This document shows, piece by piece, positions 25,425 to 33,929 of a stretch of DNA of 64,000 nt; the first letter of the stretch is position 1; every line of letters begins with the position of its first letter. The notes under the pieces are model-generated. The model did not search any database. It was not told the origin of the DNA and saw only the letters and a list, made by a program, of their open reading frames with translations. Origin of the DNA: an uncultured Bacillota bacterium (GTDB lineage: Bacteria; Bacillota_I; Bacilli_A; RFN20; CAG-288); NCBI GenBank assembly GCA_949300365.1, contig CASGEC010000001.1, forward strand, positions 377,980 to 441,979, read 5' to 3'. Position numbers and translations under genes: made by a program.

Positions 25425-25727
25425 TTAGGCCTTTGTCGCCTCGGCCTTGGGAGCGGAAAGCTCCTTCTCCAGGGCGTTGACCATGTTGCTGAGCTGGCTC
25501 TTGTGGTTGGCGACCCAGTTCCTGTGCTGGATGTTGCCCTTGATGGCCTTGTCCATGAGGGAGAAAGCGACCTTGAGGCTCTCCTTGGCGGCTTCAAGAT
25601 CCTTCTTCTCGACGTTGACCTTGACCTTCTTGATGGCGGTCCTCATCTTGGACTTGAAGGAGGCATTGGCAAGCCTTCTCTTCTCGGCGATGAGGATTCT
25701 CTTTTTCTGCGACTTGATGTTAGCCAT
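25425..25727 (-). CDS. rpsT: 30S ribosomal protein S20
   Basis: This 100-residue basic protein begins MANIKSQKKRILIAEKRR, the S20 N-terminus, followed by the SFKSKMRTAIKKVK helix and a lysine-rich C-terminal half. It binds 16S rRNA early in 30S assembly. It is slightly longer than usual because of an Ala/Lys tail. It has its own strong promoter on the minus strand. Confidence 0.97.
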   Translation of the reverse strand: MANIKSQKKRILIAEKRRLANASFKSKMRTAIKKVKVNVEKKDLEAAKESLKVAFSLMDKAIKGNIQHRNWVANHKSQLSNMVNALEKELSAPKAEATKA

Positions 25728-25776
25728 TCTGAAATCTCCTATGACTTTCTCTGTTTATGATTGACAGCGATTTAGG

Positions 25777-25805
25777 ATTATATCAAAGAAGGTTTCCTCT
25801 TTCAA
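25777..25805 (-). promoter_or_regulatory. Promoter of rpsT
   Basis: On the minus strand TTGAAA and TATAAT are exactly 17 bases apart, with a TG one base before the -10. This is one of the best promoters in the window, as expected for a ribosomal protein gene. Confidence 0.8.
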
Positions 25806-25875
25806 GGGATGGAAAGGGATAAAATCGGAAAAAGAAACGACTGCTGTGGTAGAATGTTTCCGAGGTAAATAGTCC

Positions 25876-26517
25876 ATGGAATACAATCGTCTGATCGATT
25901 CGACTCTCCTTGCTCCGGATGCCACAAAGGAGCAGATTGAGGCTCTCTGCAACGAGGCCAAGAAGGAACACTTCGCATCCGTCTGCATCAATCCCTGCTT
26001 CATTCCCACGGCCAAGGAGATCCTTGGGGGAAGTGACGTCAAGGTCTGTACCGTTATCGGCTTCCCTCTGGGAGCGATGACGACCGAGAGCAAGGTCTTT
26101 GAAGCTGCCGATGCCGTCAGGAAGGGGGCCGATGAAGTCGACATGGTCATCAACGTCTCCGCCCTCAAGGACAGGAACGACACGTATGTCGAAAGCGAGA
26201 TCCGCGAGATCAAGAAGGCCTGCGAGGGAAAGCTTCTCAAGGTCATCATCGAGTGCTGCCTTCTTTCGGACGAGGAGAAGGTAAGGGCCTGTCTTCTGGC
26301 CAAGAAGGCCGGAGCCGACTTTGTCAAGACATCCACCGGCTTCTCCAAGTGGGGTGCCAAAATCGAGGATGTCTCCCTCATGCGCAAGACCGTCGGCGAG
26401 AAGATGGGCGTCAAGGCGGCAGGCGGCATCAGGGACAGGCAAACCATGCTCTCCATGGTCCAGGCCGGCGCCACCAGGATCGGAACAAGCCACGGAAAGA
26501 AGCTGATGGAGGATTAG
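25876..26517 (+). CDS. deoC: Deoxyribose-phosphate aldolase
   Basis: This 213-residue class I aldolase cleaves 2-deoxyribose 5-phosphate to glyceraldehyde 3-phosphate and acetaldehyde in deoxynucleoside breakdown. The Schiff-base lysine is Lys151 in FVKTSTGFS. Asp89 in EVDMVIN and Lys180 in GVKAAGG complete the active site. TAGAAT preceded by TGG forms an extended -10 at 25850-25855, and GAGG precedes the ATG. It stands alone, not in a deo operon. Confidence 0.96.
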   Translation: MEYNRLIDSTLLAPDATKEQIEALCNEAKKEHFASVCINPCFIPTAKEILGGSDVKVCTVIGFPLGAMTTESKVFEAADAVRKGADEVDMVINVSALKDRNDTYVESEIREIKKACEGKLLKVIIECCLLSDEEKVRACLLAKKAGADFVKTSTGFSKWGAKIEDVSLMRKTVGEKMGVKAAGGIRDRQTMLSMVQAGATRIGTSHGKKLMED

Positions 26518-26666
26518 GTTCCTTCTCTATCAATCCAAGAGTTGTCTCTTTTAAGAACTCTCCTATAGAAAAGAAGATTCTGACCTCTAAGTCCCAATCA
26601 TGTGTCCCTTCCAAGTGTCTCTTTCGGATGCTTGGAAGCTTTTTGTTTGCAATAGGCACAAGAAAA

Positions 26667-26714
26667 GCCCCGCCATGGATAAGTGAAATAACAAAAGCCT
26701 ATCCACTGCGGGGC
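26667..26714 (-). terminator. Terminator of the alcohol dehydrogenase gene
   Basis: GCCCCGC (26667-26673) and TGGATA (26676-26681) pair with TATCCA (26700-26705) and GCGGGGC (26708-26714). On the minus strand TTTTCTTGT follows. Confidence 0.82.
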
Positions 26715-26745
26715 AAGAAAGGAATTAAAAGGAACTTAAATCCTA

Positions 26746-27927
26746 TCAGTCATGCTTTGCCTGATAGGCATCCTCCAGGATATTGACGATATCCCGGTAT
26801 GAATAGGATATCGGATCGGAGAAGTCTTTTCCAGTATTTCCGACAAGGGATTGGGCTTTTTTGGCAATGCGTACAATATCCTTCTCCGGGATGTTGAAGG
26901 ATTTGAGGTCGATCTTGTCGACATGGCACTTGACCTTGAGCTTATGGAGCTCGTTTGCAAAGGAGAAGGCGCTTCGTGCCTTGGGGTCGAAGACCCGGGC
27001 CATCTCGATAAGCTCCGCGTTGACCTTCTTGGAGGTCGCAAGACGGTTGAAGTAGGCCTCCGAGATCGCGATCAGTCCCGCCCCGTGGATGACATCGTGA
27101 TAGAGGGAGGAGATGGCATGCTCCAGGGTATGCTCGAAGGTACAGGAGGAATAGCATTCCACCATCCCACCCACAAGGCTTGCCAGAGCGACCATCCTTC
27201 TAGCCTTCCTGTCGGAAGGATTGCGATAGACCTTGGGAAGATAGTCCTTGATAAGGCCCATGCCATAGAGGGAGAGGTTCCTGGAAAGCTCCGTTGCCAT
27301 GGGATGGACATAGCCTTCGGCAAGGTGGAAGAAGGCATCGAAGCCCTGGTACATGGAAAGCATCTTGGGGACAGTCAGCATCATGTCGACGTCGTCGATT
27401 CCGATATAGGGGAAGGATCCTTCCAGGCCCCAGCCGATCTTCTCGTCGAGCTCCTCATCGGTGATGACAGACCAGGGATCGGTCTCCGTTCCCGTGCCGG
27501 ATGTGGTGTTGATGGCGATGATCTTCAAGGGCGGATTGACGAAGCTCTTCTTCTTTCCCGAGCCGGTAGAGAGATAGTCCCAGAGGGTTCCGGGGTTGGT
27601 GGCCATGTAGGCAATCGCCTTTGCCGTGTCGATCGGGGAGCCGCCACCAAGGCCGACGATGACATCGCACTTGTTCTCCCGGGCGATCCTTGCCCCTTCC
27701 AGGACCATCGCATGGGTCGGGTTTCCCTGGGCCTTGTTGAAGACGACAGTCGCGATTTTGGCTTTCTTGAGTTCCTCAAGGACCGTGTCCAGATAGCCGT
27801 ACTGGATGACGGACTTGCCGTTTGTGGTGACGACAAGGGCCTTCTTGAAGGGAAGATCCTGCTCGTGGAGAGAGTGGATGACCCCTTCGCCGAAGAGCAC
27901 CTTTGTCGGAATGTAATACCGTGCCAT
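26746..27927 (-). CDS. Iron-containing alcohol dehydrogenase
   Basis: This 393-residue group III alcohol dehydrogenase has the nucleotide motif GGGSPIDTAKA (94-104) and metal ligands Asp197 and His201 in GFDAFFHLAEG. His266/His270 and His281 lie in FEHTLEHAISSLYHDVIHGAG. It probably reduces an aldehyde with NAD(P)H as a fermentative electron sink; the exact substrate (butanol, lactaldehyde, other) cannot be told. Lactaldehyde from rhamnose would fit the first block of the window but is speculation. The RNase J gene ends 17 bases upstream, so the two may be co-transcribed. Confidence 0.92.
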   Translation of the reverse strand: MARYYIPTKVLFGEGVIHSLHEQDLPFKKALVVTTNGKSVIQYGYLDTVLEELKKAKIATVVFNKAQGNPTHAMVLEGARIARENKCDVIVGLGGGSPIDTAKAIAYMATNPGTLWDYLSTGSGKKKSFVNPPLKIIAINTTSGTGTETDPWSVITDEELDEKIGWGLEGSFPYIGIDDVDMMLTVPKMLSMYQGFDAFFHLAEGYVHPMATELSRNLSLYGMGLIKDYLPKVYRNPSDRKARRMVALASLVGGMVECYSSCTFEHTLEHAISSLYHDVIHGAGLIAISEAYFNRLATSKKVNAELIEMARVFDPKARSAFSFANELHKLKVKCHVDKIDLKSFNIPEKDIVRIAKKAQSLVGNTGKDFSDPISYSYRDIVNILEDAYQAKHD

Positions 27928-27943
27928 GACAATCTCCTTTCAA

Positions 27944-29701
27944 TCAGTGGGGATCGATCGCGTCCAGCTGGTCGACGTTGACGATCTTGACGTTGATCAT
28001 CGGCTCCTTGTTGGTGGTCTTGTAGAGCATCTTCGAGATCTTGTCGGCCGCCTTCTTCTCCATGTCCATGAGGGAGGAGGCCTTCTCGCCTTGGAGCATC
28101 GCGTTGATCGTCGTCACGGCAAGGGAGGCGATCTGGTTGACGATCGGCTCGCTATCGCGCAGGTAGATGAATCCGCGCATCTGGACATCGGGGGAGCAGA
28201 CGATCTTTTTCTTCTTGGGGGAGAGGGCGACACCGACAAGGACCACGCCGCCGTCGGCCATCTTCTGCCTCTCCTCGATCGCCGCTTCCTTGACGTCGCC
28301 GACAGAGGTGCCGTCGACCATGACGTCGCCGTTCTTGACCACGATCATCTTGCGGACGACCTTGCCTTGGTTGTCGAAGGCTAGGGCCATGCCATTGTCG
28401 TAGACGAAGGTGTTGAAGTGGTTAAGGCCGATGCCGAGGTCGATCGCAAGCTTGGCGTTGGCCATCAGGAGACGGAACTCGCCCTTGACCGGCATATAGT
28501 ACTTCGGCCGGAAGAGGGAGATCATCATCTTCAGGTCTTCCTCCTGGGCGTGCATGGAGACGAGGGACTTGCGGTTGAGGGTGATGACCTTGCAGTCGGT
28601 GCGGAAGATCGTGTCGGAGGCATCGGTATAGCTCACTTCCGTTCCCGGGACGCTGGGGGCCGCATCGATCCAGGTGTCCTTGGTATCGACGTGGATGCCG
28701 TTTACCGAGCCGTAGCAGATCTCCTTGCAGTACTTGTAGAGCTGGTCGCCGCTGCCGGTGACGAGGATGACGACGTCCTTGCTGGCGTTCTGGGAAATCT
28801 CGCTCGGGGAGATGCGCATTTCCTTGGGGATGACAAGGTCCCCAATCTGGGCCATCTTGTCGAAGAAAGGAATCTGGTCGGGATTGGCGATGCAGATCTT
28901 CTTCTTGAACTTGATGGCGAGGTTGATGATCTCCTGGATGTTGTAGAAGTTCTGGTAGAAGAGGGAGACGAAGGTCTTTCCCGTCGCTTCCTCAAACTGG
29001 CTCAGGACCAGAGGAGTGATCTTGTGCCTGGGGGAGGCAATGCCGGCCTTGTCGGCGCTTTCCGACTCGGTCATGAGGAGGAAGGTTTTCTCCGATTCGC
29101 TCAGCCTTGCCACCTTCGGCAGGTCGAACTGGAATCCCTTCAAGGGCGAATAGTCGGACATGAAGTCGGAAGTGTAGACGATGTTTCCGAAGCGGGTCTT
29201 CAAGGCAAAGCCGAAGCTCTCGGCGACGGAATGGGTCGTCTGGAAGAGCTCGAAGACATGGCCGGCGATGGTGATGGTATCGGAGGGATTGACCTTGACG
29301 AAGGCGTACTGGTCGATCTTGCGGAAACGGGGAGAGAGGGTCGTCTTGATGACCTGGATCGTCGTCTCCGTGGCATAGATCGGGGCGCGGACGATGTTAA
29401 GGAGGTAGGGAAGGGCACCGTACTGGTCATCGTGGCCATGGGTGATGAGGATCGCCCGAACCTTCTTGGCGATGGTGCGGATGTAGTCGAAGTCGGGAAT
29501 GATGATGTCGACCCCGGGAATGGAGGCGTTGGGGTATTTCAAACCCGCCTCGATGATGAAGGCATCGTTATCGACCTCGATGACGTAGCAGTTCTTTCCC
29601 ATCTCGTCAAGGCCGCCCAGGGCGACGATCTTGATCGGATAGTTTCCGGTATCGGAGGATGCTTTCTGCGCCTCCAAAGAGCTTTGATTGCGATTGTCCA
29701 T
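27944..29701 (-). CDS. Divergent RNase J (J2-like) with altered metal-site motif
   Basis: This 585-residue metallo-beta-lactamase/beta-CASP protein has the RNase J length and order. The HxHxDH motif reads HGHDDQ (88-93), so the last metal-binding His is Gln. Other deviations are a TTHSVAES motif, TSDFMSD in place of the usual G-D-F-K-F-D type sequence, SMHAQEEDLK where SGHASQEEL is usual, and PVKGEF (404-409). This resembles the degenerate active site of RNase J2 partners, so it may be a structural or low-activity subunit of an RNase J complex. A strong promoter at 29753-29781 drives it. Confidence 0.85.
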   Translation of the reverse strand: MDNRNQSSLEAQKASSDTGNYPIKIVALGGLDEMGKNCYVIEVDNDAFIIEAGLKYPNASIPGVDIIIPDFDYIRTIAKKVRAILITHGHDDQYGALPYLLNIVRAPIYATETTIQVIKTTLSPRFRKIDQYAFVKVNPSDTITIAGHVFELFQTTHSVAESFGFALKTRFGNIVYTSDFMSDYSPLKGFQFDLPKVARLSESEKTFLLMTESESADKAGIASPRHKITPLVLSQFEEATGKTFVSLFYQNFYNIQEIINLAIKFKKKICIANPDQIPFFDKMAQIGDLVIPKEMRISPSEISQNASKDVVILVTGSGDQLYKYCKEICYGSVNGIHVDTKDTWIDAAPSVPGTEVSYTDASDTIFRTDCKVITLNRKSLVSMHAQEEDLKMMISLFRPKYYMPVKGEFRLLMANAKLAIDLGIGLNHFNTFVYDNGMALAFDNQGKVVRKMIVVKNGDVMVDGTSVGDVKEAAIEERQKMADGGVVLVGVALSPKKKKIVCSPDVQMRGFIYLRDSEPIVNQIASLAVTTINAMLQGEKASSLMDMEKKAADKISKMLYKTTNKEPMINVKIVNVDQLDAIDPH

Positions 29702-29752
29702 GATTTATGGCTCCCAATAAAATAGGCAAGACAGCGTGTCTTTTGTTCCTTA

Positions 29753-29781
29753 AATATAATATAAAAGGCCGCCCTTGACAA
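29753..29781 (-). promoter_or_regulatory. Promoter of the RNase J-like gene, embedded in a terminator
   Basis: On the minus strand TTGTCA and TATATT are exactly 17 bases apart. The -35 lies in the loop of the terminator hairpin of the upstream gene and the -10 in its U-tract. Confidence 0.75.
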
Positions 29782-29795
29782 CAAAGAACGGCCTC
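29766..29795 (-). terminator. Terminator after the aguA-aguB-exonuclease operon
   Basis: AGGCCG (29766-29771) pairs with CGGCCT (29790-29795), with TTTTATATT following on the minus strand. The 18-base loop holds the -35 of the next gene. Confidence 0.65.
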
Positions 29796-29821
29796 GATGA
29801 TGAAAGTATTCGCTTACATTC

Positions 29822-30586
29822 CTACAAATCGATGTCCAGAAGCACGGGACAGTGGTCGCTTCCGTAGACGTCGTTGAGGATTTCGGCCTTCCGGACCTTA
29901 TCGAAGAGATTCTCGCTCGCCAGGAAGTAGTCGATCCGCCAGCCGGCGTTTGTCGCCCGCGCCTTCCTAAAATAGGACCAATAGGAATACTTCCTCTCTT
30001 CAGGATGAAGCTCGCGGAAAGTATCCTTGAACCCAAGGGAGAGAAGCTTCTTGAACTTCTCCCTTTCCTCGTCCGTGAAGCCTGCGGAATGGTGGTTCGA
30101 GGAAGGGTTCTTCAGGTCGATCGGCTCGTTTGCGACATTGAGGTCGCCGCTTACGATGACGCCTTTTCTTGCCATCAGGGTCTTCAGGTAATCCCTGAGG
30201 TCATCCTCGAAGACCATGCGGTAGGGAAGCCTTTTGAGTTCCTCGCCGGAATTGGGCGTATAGAGATTGACGTAATAGAAATCATCGAACTCCAAGGTCG
30301 TCGCCCGTCCTTCGTCATCGTACTTGTCCTCCAGAAGGCCATAGTGGACGGAAAGAGGCTTCCTCTTTGTCAAGATTGCCGTTCCGGCATAGCCCTTCTT
30401 TGTCTTGCTGACGGTCCAGTAGGGCTCATAGCCCTCGGGAAGGAAGGGAAAGTCCTTGTGCTCCTTTTCCGATAGCTTGAGCTCCTCGATACCAAGAAGG
30501 TCGGGATCATACTGCATCAGCTGGTCGACGAGGTTCTTCTTGAGATAGGCGTTTATCGAATTGACGTTAAAGGAGACAAGGCGCAT
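29822..30586 (-). CDS. Exodeoxyribonuclease III (ExoA/Xth family AP endonuclease)
   Basis: This 254-residue DNA-repair nuclease has the EEP-family signatures LGIEELKL (metal-binding Glu), VIVSGDLNVA (Asp/Asn), TNAGWRIDYFL and YGSDHCPV (catalytic Asp-His). It cuts at abasic sites and removes 3' blocks. It follows aguB directly, without a gap, in an operon with the polyamine genes. Confidence 0.93.
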   Translation of the reverse strand: MRLVSFNVNSINAYLKKNLVDQLMQYDPDLLGIEELKLSEKEHKDFPFLPEGYEPYWTVSKTKKGYAGTAILTKRKPLSVHYGLLEDKYDDEGRATTLEFDDFYYVNLYTPNSGEELKRLPYRMVFEDDLRDYLKTLMARKGVIVSGDLNVANEPIDLKNPSSNHHSAGFTDEEREKFKKLLSLGFKDTFRELHPEERKYSYWSYFRKARATNAGWRIDYFLASENLFDKVRKAEILNDVYGSDHCPVLLDIDL

Positions 30587-31453
30587 CTATTTTTCCTCCT
30601 TTCCCGAGGTGAGGATATCCTTGTAGAGATCCGTCCTTCGATCGCGATAGATTCCCCAGGTCCTTCTCTTCTTCCTTATTTCCTCGACATCGAAGTCGGC
30701 AAGAAGGATCTCTTCCTTGTCCCGGCTTCCTTTCTTGAGGATCGTCCCTTCCTCATCGACAAGAAGGGAAGTCCCATAGAAGGTCATCGAGGAATTTCCC
30801 ATATGCTCCGTCCCGATGCGGTTTGAGGCGATGGCAGGGAGGATGTTGAGGGCTGCCTGTCCGCAGATGGCATGGCACCAATGAATGGAGGTGTCTCTTT
30901 TCAGGACCGGCTCGGAACCGATCGCCGTCGGGAAGAAGAGATAGTCCGCCCCCTTCAAGGCAAGGATACGCCCCGTCTCCAGAAACCACTGGTCCCAGCA
31001 GATGGCAACGCCGAGGTTTCCGTCTCGCTTTGTGTGGAAGACCTTGAAGCCCGTGTCTCCCGGACGGAAGTAGAACTTCTCCTCATAGCATTCCCCGGTC
31101 GGGATATGGCTCTTCCGGTAGAGTCCCAAGTCCTCTCCGTCCCTGTCGAAGCAGACAAGGGAATTGTAGTAGGCATTGCCATCCCTTTCGAAGAAGGAGA
31201 CAGGAAGGACGACATCCTCCTCCTTGGCAAGCTTCTGGAAAATGGCAAGGGTCTTGCTCTTGTCTCTTTCCTCGGCAAAGTCGAAGAAATCGTAGTCTTC
31301 TATCTGGCAGAAGTAGTCCCTCTGGAAAAGCTCCTGGAGAAGGACGATATCCGCCCCCATCTTCTTGGCCTTTCGGACGATCTCGATAGCCTTGTCGACG
31401 TTCCTGTCGTAGTCATGAAGCGAAGCGAATTGCGTTGCGGCGATACGTGTCAT
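30587..31453 (-). CDS. aguB: N-carbamoylputrescine amidase
   Basis: This 288-residue nitrilase-superfamily enzyme has the catalytic triad Glu41 (LLQELF), Lys114 (LYRKSHIP) and Cys152 (AICWDQWF). It hydrolyses N-carbamoylputrescine to putrescine, CO2 and ammonia. Its ATG overlaps the stop of aguA by four bases (ATGA), giving the complete agmatine-to-putrescine pathway in two coupled genes. Confidence 0.94.
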   Translation of the reverse strand: MTRIAATQFASLHDYDRNVDKAIEIVRKAKKMGADIVLLQELFQRDYFCQIEDYDFFDFAEERDKSKTLAIFQKLAKEEDVVLPVSFFERDGNAYYNSLVCFDRDGEDLGLYRKSHIPTGECYEEKFYFRPGDTGFKVFHTKRDGNLGVAICWDQWFLETGRILALKGADYLFFPTAIGSEPVLKRDTSIHWCHAICGQAALNILPAIASNRIGTEHMGNSSMTFYGTSLLVDEEGTILKKGSRDKEEILLADFDVEEIRKKRRTWGIYRDRRTDLYKDILTSGKEEK

Positions 31454-32583
31454 TTTGTTTCCTCCGGTTCGATCGGATAGTTTTCGGAATAGGGAATCTC
31501 CTTGGTGATGCAGTGGATGTTTCCTCCGCCAAGAAGGATTTCCCTGGAGAGGATCGGATAGACCTTCTTCTTCCCTTCATAGAACGAAGCAAGGATGTCC
31601 AGGGCCTTCTTGTCTTCCTTGACCCCGAATTGGGGAACAAGGACAAAGTCCTCCCCCTGGTAGAGATTGGCATAGCTTGCGGCAAGCCTTCTTCCCTCCG
31701 TTCGGTGGATGGCAGAATCGTTGGGGACAAGGCCCTCCTCTTCCTCCTTCGTAAGATAAAGAGGCTCAGGAAGCGGAAGCTCCAGGATATGATAGGGATT
31801 TCCCGATACGTCCTTTGCTCCTTCCAGGACCTTTCTGTCTTCAAGGGAGCGCCCGTACTGGGGATCGTCCTTGTCTTCTGTCACGGAAAGGGCGATCGTA
31901 TCCGGCGAGAGGAAGGAAGCGATGTTGTCGACATGGCCATCGGTCTCGTCCGCATAGAGGCCATAGGGAAGGAAGAGGACGTTTGCGACCTGGAGCGTGT
32001 CCTTTAGGACCCTTGTTATCTCTTCCTTCGAAAGGGAAGGATTCCTACCCTTTGAAAGAAGGCATTCCTCCGTGGTAAGGAGGGTTCCTCTTCCATCGCT
32101 GAGGATCGATCCGCCCTCGAGGATGAAGTCCTTCTTGGAAAGACGGGGAATCCTCAGCTCCAAAAGAAGATTCCTTGAGAGGGCATTGTCCTTCCGATAG
32201 TCCTGATAGAGGCCGTCAAAGCTTCCGCCCCAGGCATTGAAGCCGAAGTCCACGCCGAGAAGTTCCTTGTCCTTCCTAAGGAAGATCGGCGTATTGTCCC
32301 TGGCCCAGCTATCGTCATAGGGCGTGCGGAGGATCGTGACATTCTTAAGCTGGAACCTGCGGACCGTGTGATAGTCGATACTGGGGTCGATACCGACGAC
32401 GACCCTTTCATGATGGCGGATGGTGTCGACGACCTGATAGAAGGCATCCAAGGCAGGAAGGGCATCCTTTCGCCACGTATCCTTCCGATAGGGAAGAAGG
32501 ACGATCGTCGCAAGGTGTTTCTCGCCCTCGAAGGGGAAGGAATAGCCTAAGGATGACGTCCTCTCTTTTTCGATTGCTGGCAT
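31450..32583 (-). CDS. aguA: Agmatine deiminase
   Basis: This 377-residue guanidino-modifying enzyme has the nucleophile Cys358 in GGGNIHCITKEIP. Substrate-binding blocks DDSWARDNTPIFL, NAWGG and DGHVDN are intact. It converts agmatine to N-carbamoylputrescine and ammonia. It is the first gene of the aguA-aguB-exonuclease unit and is transcribed divergently from the DJ-1 gene across a 71-base AT-rich gap. No agmatine/putrescine antiporter or carbamate kinase gene is nearby, so a biosynthetic role in making putrescine is likely. Confidence 0.95.
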   Translation of the reverse strand: MPAIEKERTSSLGYSFPFEGEKHLATIVLLPYRKDTWRKDALPALDAFYQVVDTIRHHERVVVGIDPSIDYHTVRRFQLKNVTILRTPYDDSWARDNTPIFLRKDKELLGVDFGFNAWGGSFDGLYQDYRKDNALSRNLLLELRIPRLSKKDFILEGGSILSDGRGTLLTTEECLLSKGRNPSLSKEEITRVLKDTLQVANVLFLPYGLYADETDGHVDNIASFLSPDTIALSVTEDKDDPQYGRSLEDRKVLEGAKDVSGNPYHILELPLPEPLYLTKEEEEGLVPNDSAIHRTEGRRLAASYANLYQGEDFVLVPQFGVKEDKKALDILASFYEGKKKVYPILSREILLGGGNIHCITKEIPYSENYPIEPEETK

Positions 32584-32654
32584 TTCTTTTTTGTCCTTTG
32601 AATGAGTCGGAAATATAATAATACACGAAGTACGCCAAGGAGGAAAAAGAAACG

Positions 32655-33188
32655 ATGAAACTCTTGATGACCGTGACCGACGGCTTCGAGGAAGTCGAGG
32701 CCCTGGGAAGCCTTGCCATCCTCAGAAGGGCCGGCCTTGACGTGACCCTTGCTAGCCTCTATTCCGACAAGGCTCAGGGCCGCTATGGCGTAGAAGTCTC
32801 TCACCTTGTCCCGCTTAAGGACCTCGACACCAAAGACTTTGACATGCTCATCATCCCCGGCGGTCCGGAATATCAGATCGAAGAAAAGGATCCTTCCTTC
32901 CTGAAGATGGTAAAGGATTTCTTTGAGAGCGGCAAATACGTCGCCGCCATCTGCGCTGGCCCGACGATCCTTGGCCATCTGGGACTGCTCAAGGGAAGGA
33001 AATACACCTGCTTCACCTCCATGGACGAGGATTTCGGCGGCACCTATGTCGACAGGTACGTGGTCGTCGACGGCAAGCTCATCACGGGAAGAAGCTGTGC
33101 CGCCTCCATCGATTTCGCCCTTGCTATCGTCGGTCTGCTTTTGGGAGAGGAGAGGCTTTCCAAGTTGAAGGCCTCTATCTATTACTGA
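32655..33188 (+). CDS. DJ-1/PfpI family protein
   Basis: This 177-residue protein of the DJ-1/ThiJ family has the nucleophile-elbow cysteine Cys100 in AAICAGP and the partner Glu13 in DGFEEVEA. Members act as glyoxalase/deglycase-like or chaperone proteins; the exact activity is not deducible. AAGGAGG precedes the ATG. The next gene starts one base after its stop. Confidence 0.92.
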   Translation: MKLLMTVTDGFEEVEALGSLAILRRAGLDVTLASLYSDKAQGRYGVEVSHLVPLKDLDTKDFDMLIIPGGPEYQIEEKDPSFLKMVKDFFESGKYVAAICAGPTILGHLGLLKGRKYTCFTSMDEDFGGTYVDRYVVVDGKLITGRSCAASIDFALAIVGLLLGEERLSKLKASIYY

Positions 33189-33189
33189 T

Positions 33190-33927
33190 ATGTCCGTCAT
33201 CGACATCGTCATCCTGATTCTCCTTCTCCTCTCCGCCCTCTTTGGCTTCATCAAGGGCTTCGGGAAGTCCTCCATGCGCCGCTTTGCCTTCCTTTTTGCC
33301 CTTTTTGCCAGCTATTTCATCGGTATCCCCATCGCCCGCGGACTGATGGCAACGCCCATCGGTGGGGAATGGCTCTCCGGACTCTATCTCGGCAGCATTC
33401 CGAGTGATGGCGTCTTTTCCGAAAGCCTTGATGGTCTTTCCTCGCAGGCACAATACGACCTTCTTTCCGAAGGCTTTGCACAGATGCATTTCCCGGCCTT
33501 CTTCCGGGGATTCTTCATCTCCGGCGCCTTTGATGTCTCTTTGGATGTCAAGACGGCCATCGCCAGCTCCTTTAGCTACTATACCCTTATCCTCATCCTC
33601 TTTGTCCTCTTCCTCATCCTCTTTACCATCATCCTCAACCTTCTTTTCAAGATCATCGCCGAGCCGATTCTGGGCGAGGATGGAAAGGGCATCGTCGGAA
33701 GGATCCTTGGCATGGTAAAGAGGGTCTTCTTTACCAGTCTCCAGCTTCTTCTCCTGATGGCCGTCATCGTCTTTGTCGATCAGCTTCTCATACGGGCGGA
33801 CAACTTCGTCCTCCACGACTGGCTCTTCAACGATTTGGGCCTTGGAAAGGGTTCCTTCTCCTTGGGAAGGCTTTTCTATGACACGGCCAATTCCCTCTTG
33901 GGCTGGATCAGCCAGATGGGAGACTAG
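33190..33927 (+). CDS. CvpA-like membrane protein
   Basis: This 245-residue protein has four or five TM helices. It opens with IDIVILILLLLSALFGFIKGFGKS, the typical CvpA start (short TM then a glycine/lysine-containing loop). The middle region between TM2 and TM3 is longer than usual. The family is linked to colicin V production and envelope homeostasis; function here is unknown. It is packed between the DJ-1 and kinase-like genes. Confidence 0.65.
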   Translation: MSVIDIVILILLLLSALFGFIKGFGKSSMRRFAFLFALFASYFIGIPIARGLMATPIGGEWLSGLYLGSIPSDGVFSESLDGLSSQAQYDLLSEGFAQMHFPAFFRGFFISGAFDVSLDVKTAIASSFSYYTLILILFVLFLILFTIILNLLFKIIAEPILGEDGKGIVGRILGMVKRVFFTSLQLLLLMAVIVFVDQLLIRADNFVLHDWLFNDLGLGKGSFSLGRLFYDTANSLLGWISQMGD

Positions 33928-33929
33928 GA

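Noticed and set aside
28418..29725. A 435-codon plus-strand frame opposite the RNase J-like gene
   Set aside because: It is repetitive Asp/Val/Leu/Gly sequence with no start signals; the minus-strand gene has domains and a promoter.
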